This document shows positions 35,731 through 47,300 of a stretch of DNA of 64,000 bases, piece by piece. This DNA is from Aquilaria yunnanensis (lineage: Eukaryota; Streptophyta; Magnoliopsida; Malvales; Thymelaeaceae). Position 1 is the first letter of the stretch. The number at the start of each line of letters is the position of its first letter. Under the pieces are notes generated by a model. The model had not been told where the DNA came from. It saw nothing but the letters and a program-made list of their open reading frames with translations, and searched no databases. Both the position numbers and the translations under genes were made by a program. The stretch is taken from NCBI GenBank assembly GCA_039654915.1, contig CM077594.1, positions 17,979,001 to 18,043,000 on the forward strand. Reading direction: 5' to 3'.

Positions 35731-35999
35731 TTTTGATGTGTGATTTCTTTTGCCTTATTTTCAATTCTTTTGCTCTTCGTAGATGCTTCTAATTTGTCTT
35801 TGGCAACTTATGTGATTTTCTTTCCTTTTTCTTGTTTTCCTTGTTCATGAGCTTTTCTCTTATTTCTTGTTTTGATTATCGACATTCTATAGGGATTAAA
35901 TACATTTATGGTGCGGAAGAACGAACAGCACTAGAAGACGAAACAGGTTAGAGGGACAGGTGCAGAAAATGACAAGTACTTATAGTTGCTCGTTAAGCA

Positions 36000-36830
36000 T
36001 CTTTTCATCCCGCGGTTTCTTCATCGTTGTGATTCCCCGATTTACACCGGAAATCAGTTTATCATCAGCTAGGTTTTTCACGACGGAAGCTTAGCGGCTA
36101 GAACAGAGATTCTGCCTGGTATTTCAATGAAAAAGCAAAGTTGAGCAGTTGAAGGTAATAATCCGTCGATGACGGTTACCGGAAGATAAGCTTCTCAAAG
36201 AAGTTGAATAGTTTTGAGTTTTATGATGTAGATATTTATCGGATGGCGTGAGTTGTAATCTTACGAGTTTTGGATGTGATGGTATGCTCGTAATTTCATA
36301 TAAATCATAACGTGTCTGACAGATGATAAATTTTAATAGATAGAGGTTAAATTAACAATAGTTATATAGTAAAATAAACGCCTATAACATAAACTAAGTT
36401 TATGCAATCAGTACTTATAAATAAAAATCACAAAAGTGACATTAAAACAGTAAATGGGTTGGACAGAAATTAAAATAAGAAAGGTGAAAATGACATTATT
36501 GGTCAAAACGAGGAATTAGTTTCTCTGCTGCTGACCTGACTGTTATATTGGCAGCTTTGCCCCAGACAAGACAACGTGTAGCATGAGATAATGAAAGCGA
36601 TGGTCAAGTCGTCCTTGCCTTTTGATTTGTTGGTTCTCTAGAGAATTGACATAAAAAACAAATATTAAGAGTCTTATTAGAAATCATATGTACATAGCAA
36701 TTTTTTAGATATGTTCTTAGCTAACATGTTTATCCAATAATAATAATAATAATAATTTATCACCACAATTGTTTTGGACTATTTTATTTTTAAGTGGATT
36801 CGGAGTATTTTCTGTCTGGTAGTCAAATTC
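36000..36830. other. Intergenic, right flank of the MULE
   Basis: The right boundary of the MULE could not be fixed. No gene recognised. A short TAA-type microsatellite lies near 36740. Confidence 0.4.
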
Positions 36831-36833
36831 TAA

Positions 36834-37130
36834 GGAGTCATTTGGTAACGCTTCCTGTTTCTGTTTTTATTTTCAGTTTTCTAAACAAAATGTGCTTCGT
36901 ATCTGTTGCTATTTTCTAATTTTAAAAACTGGAAGTAAAATTGGGAAAGGGGGGGGGGGGGGGGGGTGAACAGAAAGTAAGAAAACCTTCTTTTCAAAAA
37001 TTTTCGAAATAGATTTCACTATAAAATTTTAATAAAAACACATTATTATTTAATTTTGGAAACATGGAAACAAAATAGAAAAAATAAGGAAAACAAAATA
37101 TGAAAAAAGGCAACAATACCAAACGAGGAC
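36834..37130. mobile_element. Harbinger/Tourist-type MITE
   Basis: Inverted ends GGAGTCATTTGGTAACG and, in reverse complement, GTCCTCGTTTGGTATTG are flanked by TAA on both sides (36831-36833 and 37131-37133), the duplication typical of PIF/Harbinger. The 297-bp body is AT-rich and contains a run of 18 G at 36949-36966. Confidence 0.85.
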
Positions 37131-37133
37131 TAA

Positions 37134-38328
37134 CTTTTCAACGTATTCTTTTTTTGGGAAGTGTGAAATTATAACTATATATTAATTGTCGACCTGGGTC
37201 ACTCTTCATGAAAATGAGCAGATATATATATATATATATATATATTACTTTTCTCTAGGTAATGGTCTAACAGCCTTTGAGTCCCTGTAGATTTTCTTTC
37301 TTCAGTTTTGGTCCCTAAGCTGTTCCATCTACTAATCAGGCCCTTGAGAGACATAATAAGGAAAGTGGCGGGTTCAACGGATTTGTAAGTTCATTGACTC
37401 TATCTGCCAAAAATAAAAACCATAATGACTTTCTCAAGTTTTTGTCTTTTTGGCATTTCTTTTCTTAAATCTGTTTCAGTCCTGAGCTATTGATATTTTT
37501 CATTTCAGTCCCAAATTCTCTTTGTTTGTCATTTTGGTCTTTTTTTCTCCTTTTTTTCTTTTCTTTTTCGGCCTTTATTAAAATAATGCTAAACTCTTAC
37601 TATTTATAGTATTTCCATTTGCTCTATTGATTCTAAAACTTTATTTAAATTTTTGTGCCAATGCTTAAATATCACTTTTCATAGAAATGCTATTTCTATT
37701 TTCTAAGAGAAAACTTTGGTTGTATAGTTTGTTTGATTTTGGCTATGGCTTGGATTGTTTTAAGATTTTTTTTGGACTTTTTGATTTAAATCACTAATTA
37801 GTACCATTTTTTATTAATTTTTTTGTCAATGGTTAAACACCACATTTAATTGCTAAAAAGTCCCACTATTTACCCTATTAATCCCAAAACTTTATTATAT
37901 ATAGATTAGATCCTAATTTTAGGTAAACTATAAATCTTAGTTTTTTTATTTTTATGGATTTTTTAAAATCAATGGTTAAACCTACTTTTAATTGCTAGAA
38001 GTCTAATTTTTCCTTTCTTTATCCCTAAACTTTATTATTTATTGATTGTTTTACTATATTTACATTAAATGTTGCTACAGATTGAACTAACGCAATGTAA
38101 GGGACTTATAAACCTTGCTATATATTAATTTCAGAACAAAAATACTATTCATTTCTTTTTTGCTTAATCCCAAAACTTCATTCTATAAAGATTAGAATAT
38201 GATTTTAGGTCAACTCCAAATCTTAGTGTTTTAATTTTCATGGAAAAGTTATTTACATCAATGGTTAAACCCACTTTTAATTCCTAAAAATCTAATCTTT
38301 CATCTCTTCATCCTCAAACTTTTACTTA
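37134..38328. repeat. AT-rich region with imperfect ~300-bp direct repeat
   Basis: Blocks such as AATCCCAAAACTTTATT, AGATTAGATCCTAATTTTAGG and CAATGGTTAAACC recur in the same order near 37840-38090 and 38160-38330, and a third partial copy continues after the hAT MITE at 39192. A (TA)n run lies at 37222-37246. No gene recognised. Confidence 0.55.
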
Positions 38329-38336
38329 ATAATTAT

Positions 38337-39183
38337 TAGGGGTGTTCATCCAATTTGTTCAACCTACCAACCCGTCTAGTTTAAAGTAATATCTGGTCAC
38401 TAATGCGGGTAAGTTAGGGTAGTTAAAAGTAAAACCAAGCTAACCCGAATTGACCTGCTTATTTTAAATGGAATAATGTGATTTGTATAAATGGTCAAAA
38501 GTTGGTTGTTAAACTTCTAATCAATATATTAGAATTGGATCAATATATATGTTGAAATGTAGGAGCCAAGATATAAATGGTAAAAAACATGAGAAAAATA
38601 TAGTCTTAATTAGTCAACATACACCACCAAAATACCTTGAGCCAGGCGCATCAATAGCCTTCGAGCATGCATACAGTTGTTATTCCTGCATCATGTAAAA
38701 CAATAAGATAAAGAGGGATAGAACAATCATCAATGCCTCATTTGGTGGACATGACTGACTTTGTAGGCTGAAGTATATAACTAAATGTTCTCAGCTATTT
38801 ATAGACTGAATTGCATGAATCTATATTTGCACTTGTGATTAAGTTTTTCTGTTGTGTCTTTCCCATTCTTTTGTTTTGTTGTTCATGGAATATTGCTTTT
38901 TGATGACATGAATTTTACTTGGATTGAGAATTTTTTTTAGAAATTACATGTTTAAGACTATTGTCCGTCTTACCTTTTTATAACTATATTGGATAAAATT
39001 TGTTGCAGAGAACATGGAAAACCGGTAGTACCAACCCAACGCGAACCACTTTCTATGTGGATTGGGTTTTCACTAGGTTTTAATGTTTGTAGGTAAGGTT
39101 TGGTAGTTAATTGCACAACTTGGTCAATGATACAGGGTGGGTTAAGCTAGAACCCGGTTATACCCGCCCTACGAACACCTTTA
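38337..39183. mobile_element. hAT-type non-autonomous element
   Basis: Perfect 8-bp duplication ATAATTAT (38329-38336 and 39184-39191). Ends TAGGGGTGTTCATCC and, in reverse complement, TAAAGGTGTTCGTAGG. Subterminal AACCTACC, AACCCG and CGGGTATAACC-type motifs are present. The 847-bp body lacks a transposase. Confidence 0.85.
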
Positions 39184-39191
39184 ATAATTAT

Positions 39192-39554
39192 TTTACTATA
39201 TTTACATTAAATGTTACCATATATTAAACCGCCCCAATGCACAAAGCAAATGAATCTTGTTAGAGCCTTGAGATTATGTACCTAAGTGCACAAGCACCAA
39301 CTTGACACTGTTAGGATTTTGTTTGTTTTGAGTATGGTAACTTTTGTTTGTTAGGATAAGTCATTCGATTGAGATGATTATGAAATATATTAAATTTATT
39401 TAAAATTTTAATTATGGGGAAAATTTTGAATTTAAATTTATTTGAAAAGATATTCTTAATGAAAAAAATAAATATAATATGACAAATATGGTAATTATTT
39501 AAAAATGAGTTTCTTCATTCATTTTTTTCACATAATCAAACGTGTTCATGTTGT
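39192..39554. other. AT-rich intergenic sequence
   Basis: No gene recognised. The left edge of the duplicated block lies at about 39550. Confidence 0.4.
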
Positions 39555-39639
39555 GGCATATATTTAGACATCATTTTCGTACAATTGGTTGCCAGCTTAA
39601 TACATGAAGAATTCAGTTTCATGTTTGGAGAGTTTTCAT

Positions 39640-40570
39640 TAGATATTATGAAGAATATTTGGTTTCATATAATAGAAACTCATTTTGTATAATATGAACC
39701 TAATTTCGTTTGATAGAAAACCATTTTTGTTAAATAGATTTATAGTTTCGTACATTAACATATCAATTTCATACAATAAGAACCCAATTTTATAAAATAG
39801 AAACTTAATTTGATATAATAAGAACCCAATTTTGTACAATTATAACTCAATTTTAGATAATAAAAATTTTGTTTCATACAAACAAATTCTAATTTCGTAC
39901 ATCCGCATTCCAATTTGATATAACAAGAACTTCACACTTTTACAATAAGGTCTTGATTTCATACAATATAATCCTAGTTACATCTATAAATTGTCTTCAG
40001 GCTTTGTTTCTCCACCGATTGAAGTGTTGGGTGTATTCCCGTGTTTTATTGTTGAATCTGTATACTATGTTCAAAAAAATGTACTCAATTCTACATAAAT
40101 AGTTCATAGTTTCATATAAATAAATCTTAATTTCATACAATTCATTTCCAGATTCATACACTACTACCCCATTTTTATACATATATGAACCAATCTCAGA
40201 AATATAAACTCCAGAAGCATACATATATATCTGTGATCTTCACCAGAAAAAAAAAAAAAATCTAGAAGCATACATCATAAAAAAAATCCAAAAACATGTG
40301 TGTATATTTGTGTTTATAAGAAAAATTTAGATGCATACACATAAAACTCAAAAGCATACATACATATCTGTGTTTTTTTGTAAACCATAAGTATACATAT
40401 AAACTCTAAAATCATACATATATATCTATGTCCTTTACAAAACTAGAAACACATATTTAAAATCTAAGAATAGACATATATGTTTGTATTTTTTTACAAA
40501 CCCAAAAGCATACATATATATTTGTGCTTTTTACAAACCCATAACATACATATAAAACCCAAAAAAATAC
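39640..40570. repeat. Imperfect minisatellite-like repeats in unit A
   Basis: The first half has 25-30 bp units like TTCATACAATAAGAACCCAA. The second half has 50-60 bp units like AAGCATACATATATATCTG followed by TTTTTTACAAACC. The same arrays occur in unit B at 57280-58160. Apparent proteins rich in Tyr, Leu and Phe are products of the repeat. Confidence 0.7.
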
Positions 40571-41261
40571 ATAGATCGTAAAAATCACAATCAAACTTAT
40601 AAAGCTTTAATTCGACACATTAATCTTAAATTTTAAACTAGTATTTAGAAATTCATGTTATTTTACAATAAAAAATAAAATGCTACCAAACCTGAACTCT
40701 TCTACCCATAAGCGAACTCAATCAACCTTTGTCTCAATTTGGACTACTAACCTGATCCACCTTCCAGCCATTTGGAATCATGGTTTTTGCTAGCTTTTGT
40801 GGATTGGGGTATGGAATAGAATGATTTAGGTGAAAAGTATAGAGAACATCTACCAATTCGAGTTCTGGAAGAGGAAGAATGGATCTTGATTCAGTGGGTT
40901 GAGGAGAAAGAATGGGGGAGAGAGAGAATGTGCTCTCATGCCAAATACTTGAACAAAAAGATAAAGAAGTAAAAATTCATTTGTGATAAATACCATAACT
41001 AAAAACTAGTTTCATAACCTGTCAAATGGACAGATAGGTGTTTTAAAACAAAATTTTTTTTATTAGATGTCAAGAAATGACATAGTATAATGAAAGAACA
41101 ATTTACTTTTGGGAACATAGCTCATAATATTAAAGAATATATATTGATGGTGGTAAATAAAAGATGAAAGGAACAGAAATTATATTTCATGCAACACAAA
41201 CAATTATGTATCAAATGAGAAATGCCAATGTGTAGCATGTAAAGGTTGGGGGTTATCATAT

Positions 41262-41465
41262 TTTTTTTGTATTAAGAATCAGGTACATAAAATATAGGGT
41301 TTAAAGAAGTATATGTAATACAGGGAACATAGGAAAATGCCTACTTTTTTTAATCCAAAGGCAATTGAACTAGCATTAATGACATTTCTTGGGATTGGGG
41401 AGAGGGGGTGGGGCTTAAATCCTGGCCACTGATGTCCCATTCAGCCACCTGAACTCGGCCTGTGG
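41262..41465 (-). mobile_element. tRNA-derived SINE, second copy
   Basis: Same family as 17847-18064. On the minus strand it has an A-box-like TGGCTGAATGG, a mutated B box (GGATTTAAGCC) and the shared AATTGCCTTTGGAT near the 3' end. The truncated counterpart in unit B shows it was present before the duplication. Confidence 0.6.
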
Positions 41466-43236
41466 GACGTTGTAGGTTGTCATGAATCTTCAACCTATGA
41501 CAAAGTTGAGTTAGCAATATAAGAAAATTTTATGCATATGGAATAAGAAGCAAAAGATAAAAATTGTTACGTACAAGATGGACTCAATTTCAAGTTTAGT
41601 CGTAGATGATGTGGTAAAAGATAAAGTTTCAAAAGATACATTGCTAAAATGACTTATTAGCAAAAATAATGTAAATACTCCAGAGAAAATATAATTTATT
41701 AATTATAGGAATAAGGAGTAAAAAAGTGAAAGAGTAAGTACGTTAAGTAATAAGAGTGTGATTAAAACTCTGTGAGAAATGTAGATTTCAATTTGAAAAA
41801 ATAATAAAATTTAGTGAAATTTATTTAAAAAATTAACAAAATTATCCGTACATAGATTTTATACAAGTTTAGTAATTTAAGGAAATTAAGAATAAAAAAA
41901 TTAGAAAAAGGGAAAAATGAAACAATAAAAAGTTTTAAAAAGTATGTGAAATAATTACTAATTGTATGAATAGAGAATGTTTACTATTAATGGAAATATT
42001 AATCATGAAGTAATTTAATATTACATTTTGCAAATAAAAATATAGATAAAAGTTTAATATTTTGGAAGTAATATTACTCAATAAAATATTGTGAAAATAA
42101 AATAAATAATTGACAACATTATGTAGAAAATGCAACAAAGTTCTTAGATTCCAATTTCACAAAAGGAAGGAGGAAAAATAAAACAAATAATAATGATGAT
42201 GATGAGAATTGAGAATTGGCCTAAACCAAATAAATAAAAGTCAATTTGTGCGTACAAAAAGTTTTTAAAATAACAATACAACTAGACTTAATATTTGAAA
42301 GTCCATACAAAATCTTGGCAAAACTCTCCCAACCCTAAAGCCATGATGATCAAAGCATCCCTCAAAAATCCAATTCCGTCTCCCAAAAATCCACGAGCAA
42401 ATTGCTCATAGCTTCTTCTTCAGAGACAACCAAAGGAACCCGTGGCCTAATTCTGTTGTCTTCCTGCTGCTGTTATGATCTGATTGTTGTTTGCAGTGGT
42501 GGGAGGCTTTCATGATTGGTGCGATAGTGGGCACAACGACGGCGAAGTCAAAGGATAAACCACCACCCAAAGGTTTTGTCTTCCATCAGCCTGTTTCTGG
42601 TTTTTGGCAAATCATGTAGCCGGTCAGGCATACCCAATCTACGGCGAAAAAGGAATGGGTTTGGGTTTTAATCATTTGCAGGTAAGATTAGGATGGGAGA
42701 CAATTTTTTTTAGAGATGGGTTTGTACTATGGCAATGAAATTGAGCTTGAAATCGTGATTTGTGGCTAGTGCATAAAATGGGGTTCCAAAACAATACATT
42801 CATGTTTTTTTATTAATACTTGTACAAATTAGGCATATTGTATGGAATTGAATAGCTAAGGTATTGTATGAAATGGTTTATGTATTGTGTGGAAGTGAAT
42901 TAGGCATTTTGTGTGGTTGCATTGATGTGAAATAGATCTAAATTAGGCATTTTTATTTTTGGTTGTTTGGGGTAATACATCTATAATGTAGGTTAATACG
43001 TTGGGGGTTTAGAATAATATATATAGGTTAATACTGGTACATATGTGAAGTATATAGTTCTTTCTGTAATGCAATAGTGTTACAGAGTAATGCCCCAAAG
43101 GTTTTGTCATCTCCCTCAAAGAACGCTTCTGTCTGCTCGCTTGCTTTTCCCATTTGTCCTCTTAAGCATGGGTAATTTTCATGTATATTTATGGATTTTA
43201 TGTGTATTAATCTGTGTTTTATATGTATTAAATTGG

Positions 43237-43271
<35 letters not shown>

Positions 43272-43706
43272 GCTTTATATGTATTAAAATAGATTTTATA
43301 TGTATTAAATTGAATATTACGTGCTAAACTAGATTATATATGTATTAAACTAGGTTTTATATGTATTACATTGAATTCTAAATTATTAAGCTGGATTTTA
43401 TATGTATTAAACTGGAATATATATAAGAATCAACAGATAAATCCTTACTTGATTGTATTTCATTCAAATCAAACACTATCGTATGAAATACTTTGGAACC
43501 AAAAGCCTATCCATAATATTGCTTGACCGTGAGAGTTCTTCAGACTAACAGACGTAAATAATAATATAGTGTACAAAATTGGAAAAATAAATCTACAAGA
43601 TAATTTCCATAAATACATAAAACCAACAGCATTATCTCTCATAATAAGTTGACTTCTGTTGCGATTCTTAAGGAGAATGCGAGATACCAAATTAAATCAA
43701 ATTTAA
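41466..43706. other. Unit A segment missing from unit B; unrecognised
   Basis: AT-rich with a less AT-rich patch at about 42300-42680 that has GAGG/CCCAAA-type coding-like composition but no frame I recognise. At 43190-43430 repeats of ATTTTATATGTATTAAA surround a (TA)n run (43238-43269). It may hold decayed exons. Function unknown. Confidence 0.4.
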
Positions 43707-43917
43707 ACGGTATATATAATTTCCATATTAGATATTTTGCTAATGGTAAATTTATGATAATTATCACACTATTGCTTCAATTATCCAAACCGAAAGCAAT
43801 TCCCTTTTTCATCCAAAAATAAACGCCCCCTAAGTATGGATTAAGTAGGAGTATGTCCACTGGGTCCATGTGAGAATTCTCTAAAAAATGGGTGTCACAT
43901 TTCATTAACCCCACCAC

Positions 43918-43942
43918 GTCTCTCTCTCTCTCTCTCTCTCTA
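43918..43942. repeat. (TC)n microsatellite, unit A
   Basis: Short CT/TC run. The equivalent run in unit B (59200-59255) is about twice as long. Confidence 0.9.
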
Positions 43943-44347
43943 CATAAGTTCATGTTTGTTGTGTGGCCGCCATGCCATGAATTTCCCAGCGGTGGTGCAA
44001 CAGTGCCGGAAAAAGGATTACAAATTTTAAAAATGGTTACATCATTTTATTTCTCTTTTCATCCACTCTAATTTTCCCTAAAATCATTTCTTAAAAAAAA
44101 AAAATCTTTCCGTTTGCATTGTTTTCATCTTCTCCTTGTCATCATCAACTCATTCAAAAGCCATGTGTTAAAAAAACTGAGACAACTTTTGTAAATCAAG
44201 ATCGAAAGTTTGAAAGTAGAGTCCAACATAATATATGTATGCTCCTGCCTAACTAGTAATACTGTTAACTGACAGGTACAACTGGTTTATAAAATGGCAA
44301 GAAAAGAAATATTTGAATACTAATTTCTTTTAAAGCCAGAATGGGAA

Positions 44348-47300
44348 AAATGCTAAAAATAATTATGGTATCACTAACAATTCAGAATAAATAAATTTGT
44401 AGTATAGCAGTGAAAACCAGGTCGAATCCCAATGGAAATTCTTTATCTAAAAGCTTCTTGACAGAAAACTGAAATAAAAAATTGGGGGGATTGTTTATAA
44501 TAAAAAAAAGAGATAAAATAAAAATAAAAAGAATGATTAGAGAACAAAAATTAAGAAACGTATCATGTAAGAAACTAACAAAACAATCAAGAATTCAAAC
44601 ATTAGCATCAGTCAGCATTCACCACCGAATTCCTACAACTGATCATTGATGCATAGATAGATCAATCAAGACTTTGAATATTCATTGTTAGAGCTATCTT
44701 CCTACCTCTCCTTAGTAGTTAATCAGAAAACAAGCGATCTAATTAGCCCCAAGTCCTAAACAACCTAAGACAAGCGCTTTAATTTAATTTAACAATTGCA
44801 TTAAAAATTAGAGAGATCGATGAAACTAAATAACACAAACGCAAGCGACTGCATTTAATTTATTTAAATGTTTTCCCTAAGACCTAATGATTTCTGACGC
44901 AGTAAACCACTAAACCTCAATTGCTTCACAAACTAGAGAAACCAAACAATTACGAATTTGATTTCTAACCCAGCAGTAGATGAAATTCGAATAACAACTA
45001 GTAGGCCTCCTAGCATATAAATGAAATAATTAAGAAATTAATCATAAAAGAACATTTAATACTCAACATATTAATTGATGAATAAAAACAACATTGATCT
45101 TACAATGTTAAAAAATTCGGGGTTTCAGTCTCTTTCAATCAAAAATAAAAAGACCAACAAAAACAAAAGAAAACAATCAAGAAAAGAAAACAAAAAGAGT
45201 TGGGGAAGGAGAGAGGGAGAGGGGAGAAGGAAGTCGCACACAGCCACCCTTTAAATACATAAGAAAAACATAACCTAAAGTGTAAATGCACAAAAGTTTC
45301 ATAAACTTTCTATATTTTTACAAAAGTACGCCAAACAATGCTTTAGAGCAGTAGCAGCAACTTCACACTAAGATTCAACCTTGATGCAGTCACTATTTCT
45401 AAAAATTCAAAGCATGAAAGTTATAGAGCTCTTTCTTATCTTTGAAATGACACCTGAATCGCATAGAACGGACATCTACAGCCAAATATATGCCTAAAAT
45501 ACCACAACTGCTTCTTAACCAACGATGACTCGCAAATCGCGATTTTGAAGCTGAATTTGATCCTCTTAACGTGCAAACTGGGTTCCATGGTCTGAAAGTG
45601 ATTTGTAGCTTCAGATGTTATCTTTCCAATAAATCAAGAATCACTTGATTCCGATCTCTGTAGCTCAAGATATGATTTTTCTACCAGAACATCACCAATC
45701 TGTCAAAATCTTGAAAGAACACATGTAAAATTGCAATTAAATCCACTTTCAATCAATTGAGTCCAGATATGCTCTACGTTATAAAGCATAATCAAAATAT
45801 ATCTTTAAGGTTTAAAATATATTAAAACATACTAAATATGAGAGAAATAAATATAATAAATATAAGTTTATCAAATTCCCCCACACTTAGCTTTTGCTCG
45901 TCCTTGGGTAAAACTTAAAATAGAAACATACTTTTAAGCTAAACCGAGTAAGATAATTTCACATCAAAGGGTCTTGAAAAACTTAACAAGAGGAATTAAG
46001 TATGCAATCTCCTCGGCAATAGCAACTCAAAACTAAATAAATCTTTGAAAACAATTTCTTCTCAAGCTAGCAATAATCACAATTGAAAATCTGAGAAAAA
46101 CATCAAATTTTTGTACGAAATAAAGAGAGCAAACCAGGTAGATAAGAACTCAAAAAGCACAACCGGTTTTACCACAATCCCATGGAAAATAAAAAGTCAG
46201 TTGAGAATTTATTTATTTTTTTAATTTTAACTTGGTTTTTTTTTTCATTTTGTATTTTTCTTGTGTTCTGCCGTTTAACGAGTGTATAATAGGGGCTCTA
46301 CCATACCCAACCTACTAACTCGACATAACTCCAAAGTGGTCTTTGACCATACTCATGTTTCTAGTACTTTTTCGAGCAATGATCGATTCTTGCCTTAGGA
46401 GAAGACCACAACTTACTTCAATACCCAGAACAGCGGAGTAACAAATTTCTTTTTCACCAAAATACAACAATCCAAACAACAATTTTTATTTTTTTTCTCA
46501 AGTGATTCAAATTATCCATCAACCGGACAAACCACATATTCAACTTAATAAGCTCATAATCTCACAAGGTTTATATCAACGTACTAAGTACACAAATTTG
46601 ATCAAAAAAATCAGCTTATCAAGATAACCATCAACTAGCTTGATAAAAAATTGTAAAAACAATTTAAAAATAAAATTTGAGAGTTACATAAAGACTAATA
46701 AATTACTAACTCAACACTCAAGCTAAGCATTCAAGAACAAAAAAGGTAAAATCATCTAACAATTCAGATCGATGCTCAAAAGTATGAATAAAAAAAAATT
46801 TAGTTCAAAAATTATAAAAACAGAAAATTATGGCTCAAGCTACCCACTCCCCCACACTTAAACCAAACATTGTCCTCAATGTTCACAATAAAAGTACAGT
46901 TGGGGAAAAGAAAAGGTACCGCCCTGAAAGGTGGTTTCACAATTATTCGCAACCCAGAATTTGACTTTAGCTTGTTGCCCCATATGATTCGGTTCACCTC
47001 CAGCTTGAAAAAGTACTGCTGACCAAGAAAACCAATTGTGAGAATAAAAAAAAAACTTGAAAAATAAATCTAGAGAATAAAAAAAAGAAATAAGAAACTT
47101 TAATAGAAGAAGAAATCTCCCCAACAACGACGCCAAATTTTTGGTCGGTCGTCGAAATGCAAAAAATAATTCTGATATCACTAACAACTCAGAATAAATA
47201 AATTTGTAGTATAGCAGTGGAAACTAGGTCGAACAACTCAGAATAAATAAATTTGTAGTATAGCAGTGGAAACTAGGTCGAATCCCAAGGGAAATTCTTT

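Larger units (their letters stand above)
28129..35885 (-). pseudogene. MULE-associated Ulp1/C48-type protease gene with transposon N-terminal domain, broken
   Basis: Readable exon-like pieces, in gene order, are: a basic N-terminus from ATG at 35885; a block at 34610-33960 like the conserved N-terminal domain (DUF1985/plant-mobile type) of transposon Ulp1 genes; 33906-33776; an acidic coiled stretch at 33530-33180; 32180-32050; 31790-31671; 29330-29180; 28948-28700; 28665-28545 with EHYFILL, giving the catalytic His; and 28470-28129 with VDCGIF, giving the catalytic Cys. In-frame stops appear in several (in the first exon, near 34550, 34260, 33890 and 28600). Introns are large and filled with TAAAAGAACA arrays. 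Ulp1 enzymes cleave SUMO-like tags; in MULEs the role is unsettled, and DUF1985-type proteins in VANDALs act in anti-silencing. Exon limits are by eye. Confidence 0.75.
24000..36000. mobile_element. VANDAL-like Mutator element (MULE) with transposase and Ulp1-type genes, degenerate
   Basis: Two convergent pseudogenes define the unit: a FAR1/MURA-type transposase (plus, 24267-27397) and a transposon-associated protein with a C-terminal Ulp1/C48 domain (minus, 35885-28129). The pairing is typical of plant MULEs. I could not find terminal inverted repeats, and several plant families, including the VANDALs, lack them. The introns and the gap between the genes are filled with short repeats of TGTTCTTTTA (complement TAAAAGAACA). 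A solo LTR (29687-31598) with a Stowaway MITE inside, and a small MITE-like insert near 31838, are nested in it. Both genes carry stops and frameshifts, so the copy is dead. Limits are approximate. Confidence 0.75.

Noticed and set aside
36949..36966. Run of 18 G as a functional G-quadruplex
   Set aside because: A single homopolymer inside a MITE is prone to slippage or sequencing error; no repeated G tracts with loops are present.
46876..47187. 103-codon frame in the LTR element as gag
   Set aside because: It spans the primer-binding site and LTR end and shows no gag or zinc-knuckle motif.
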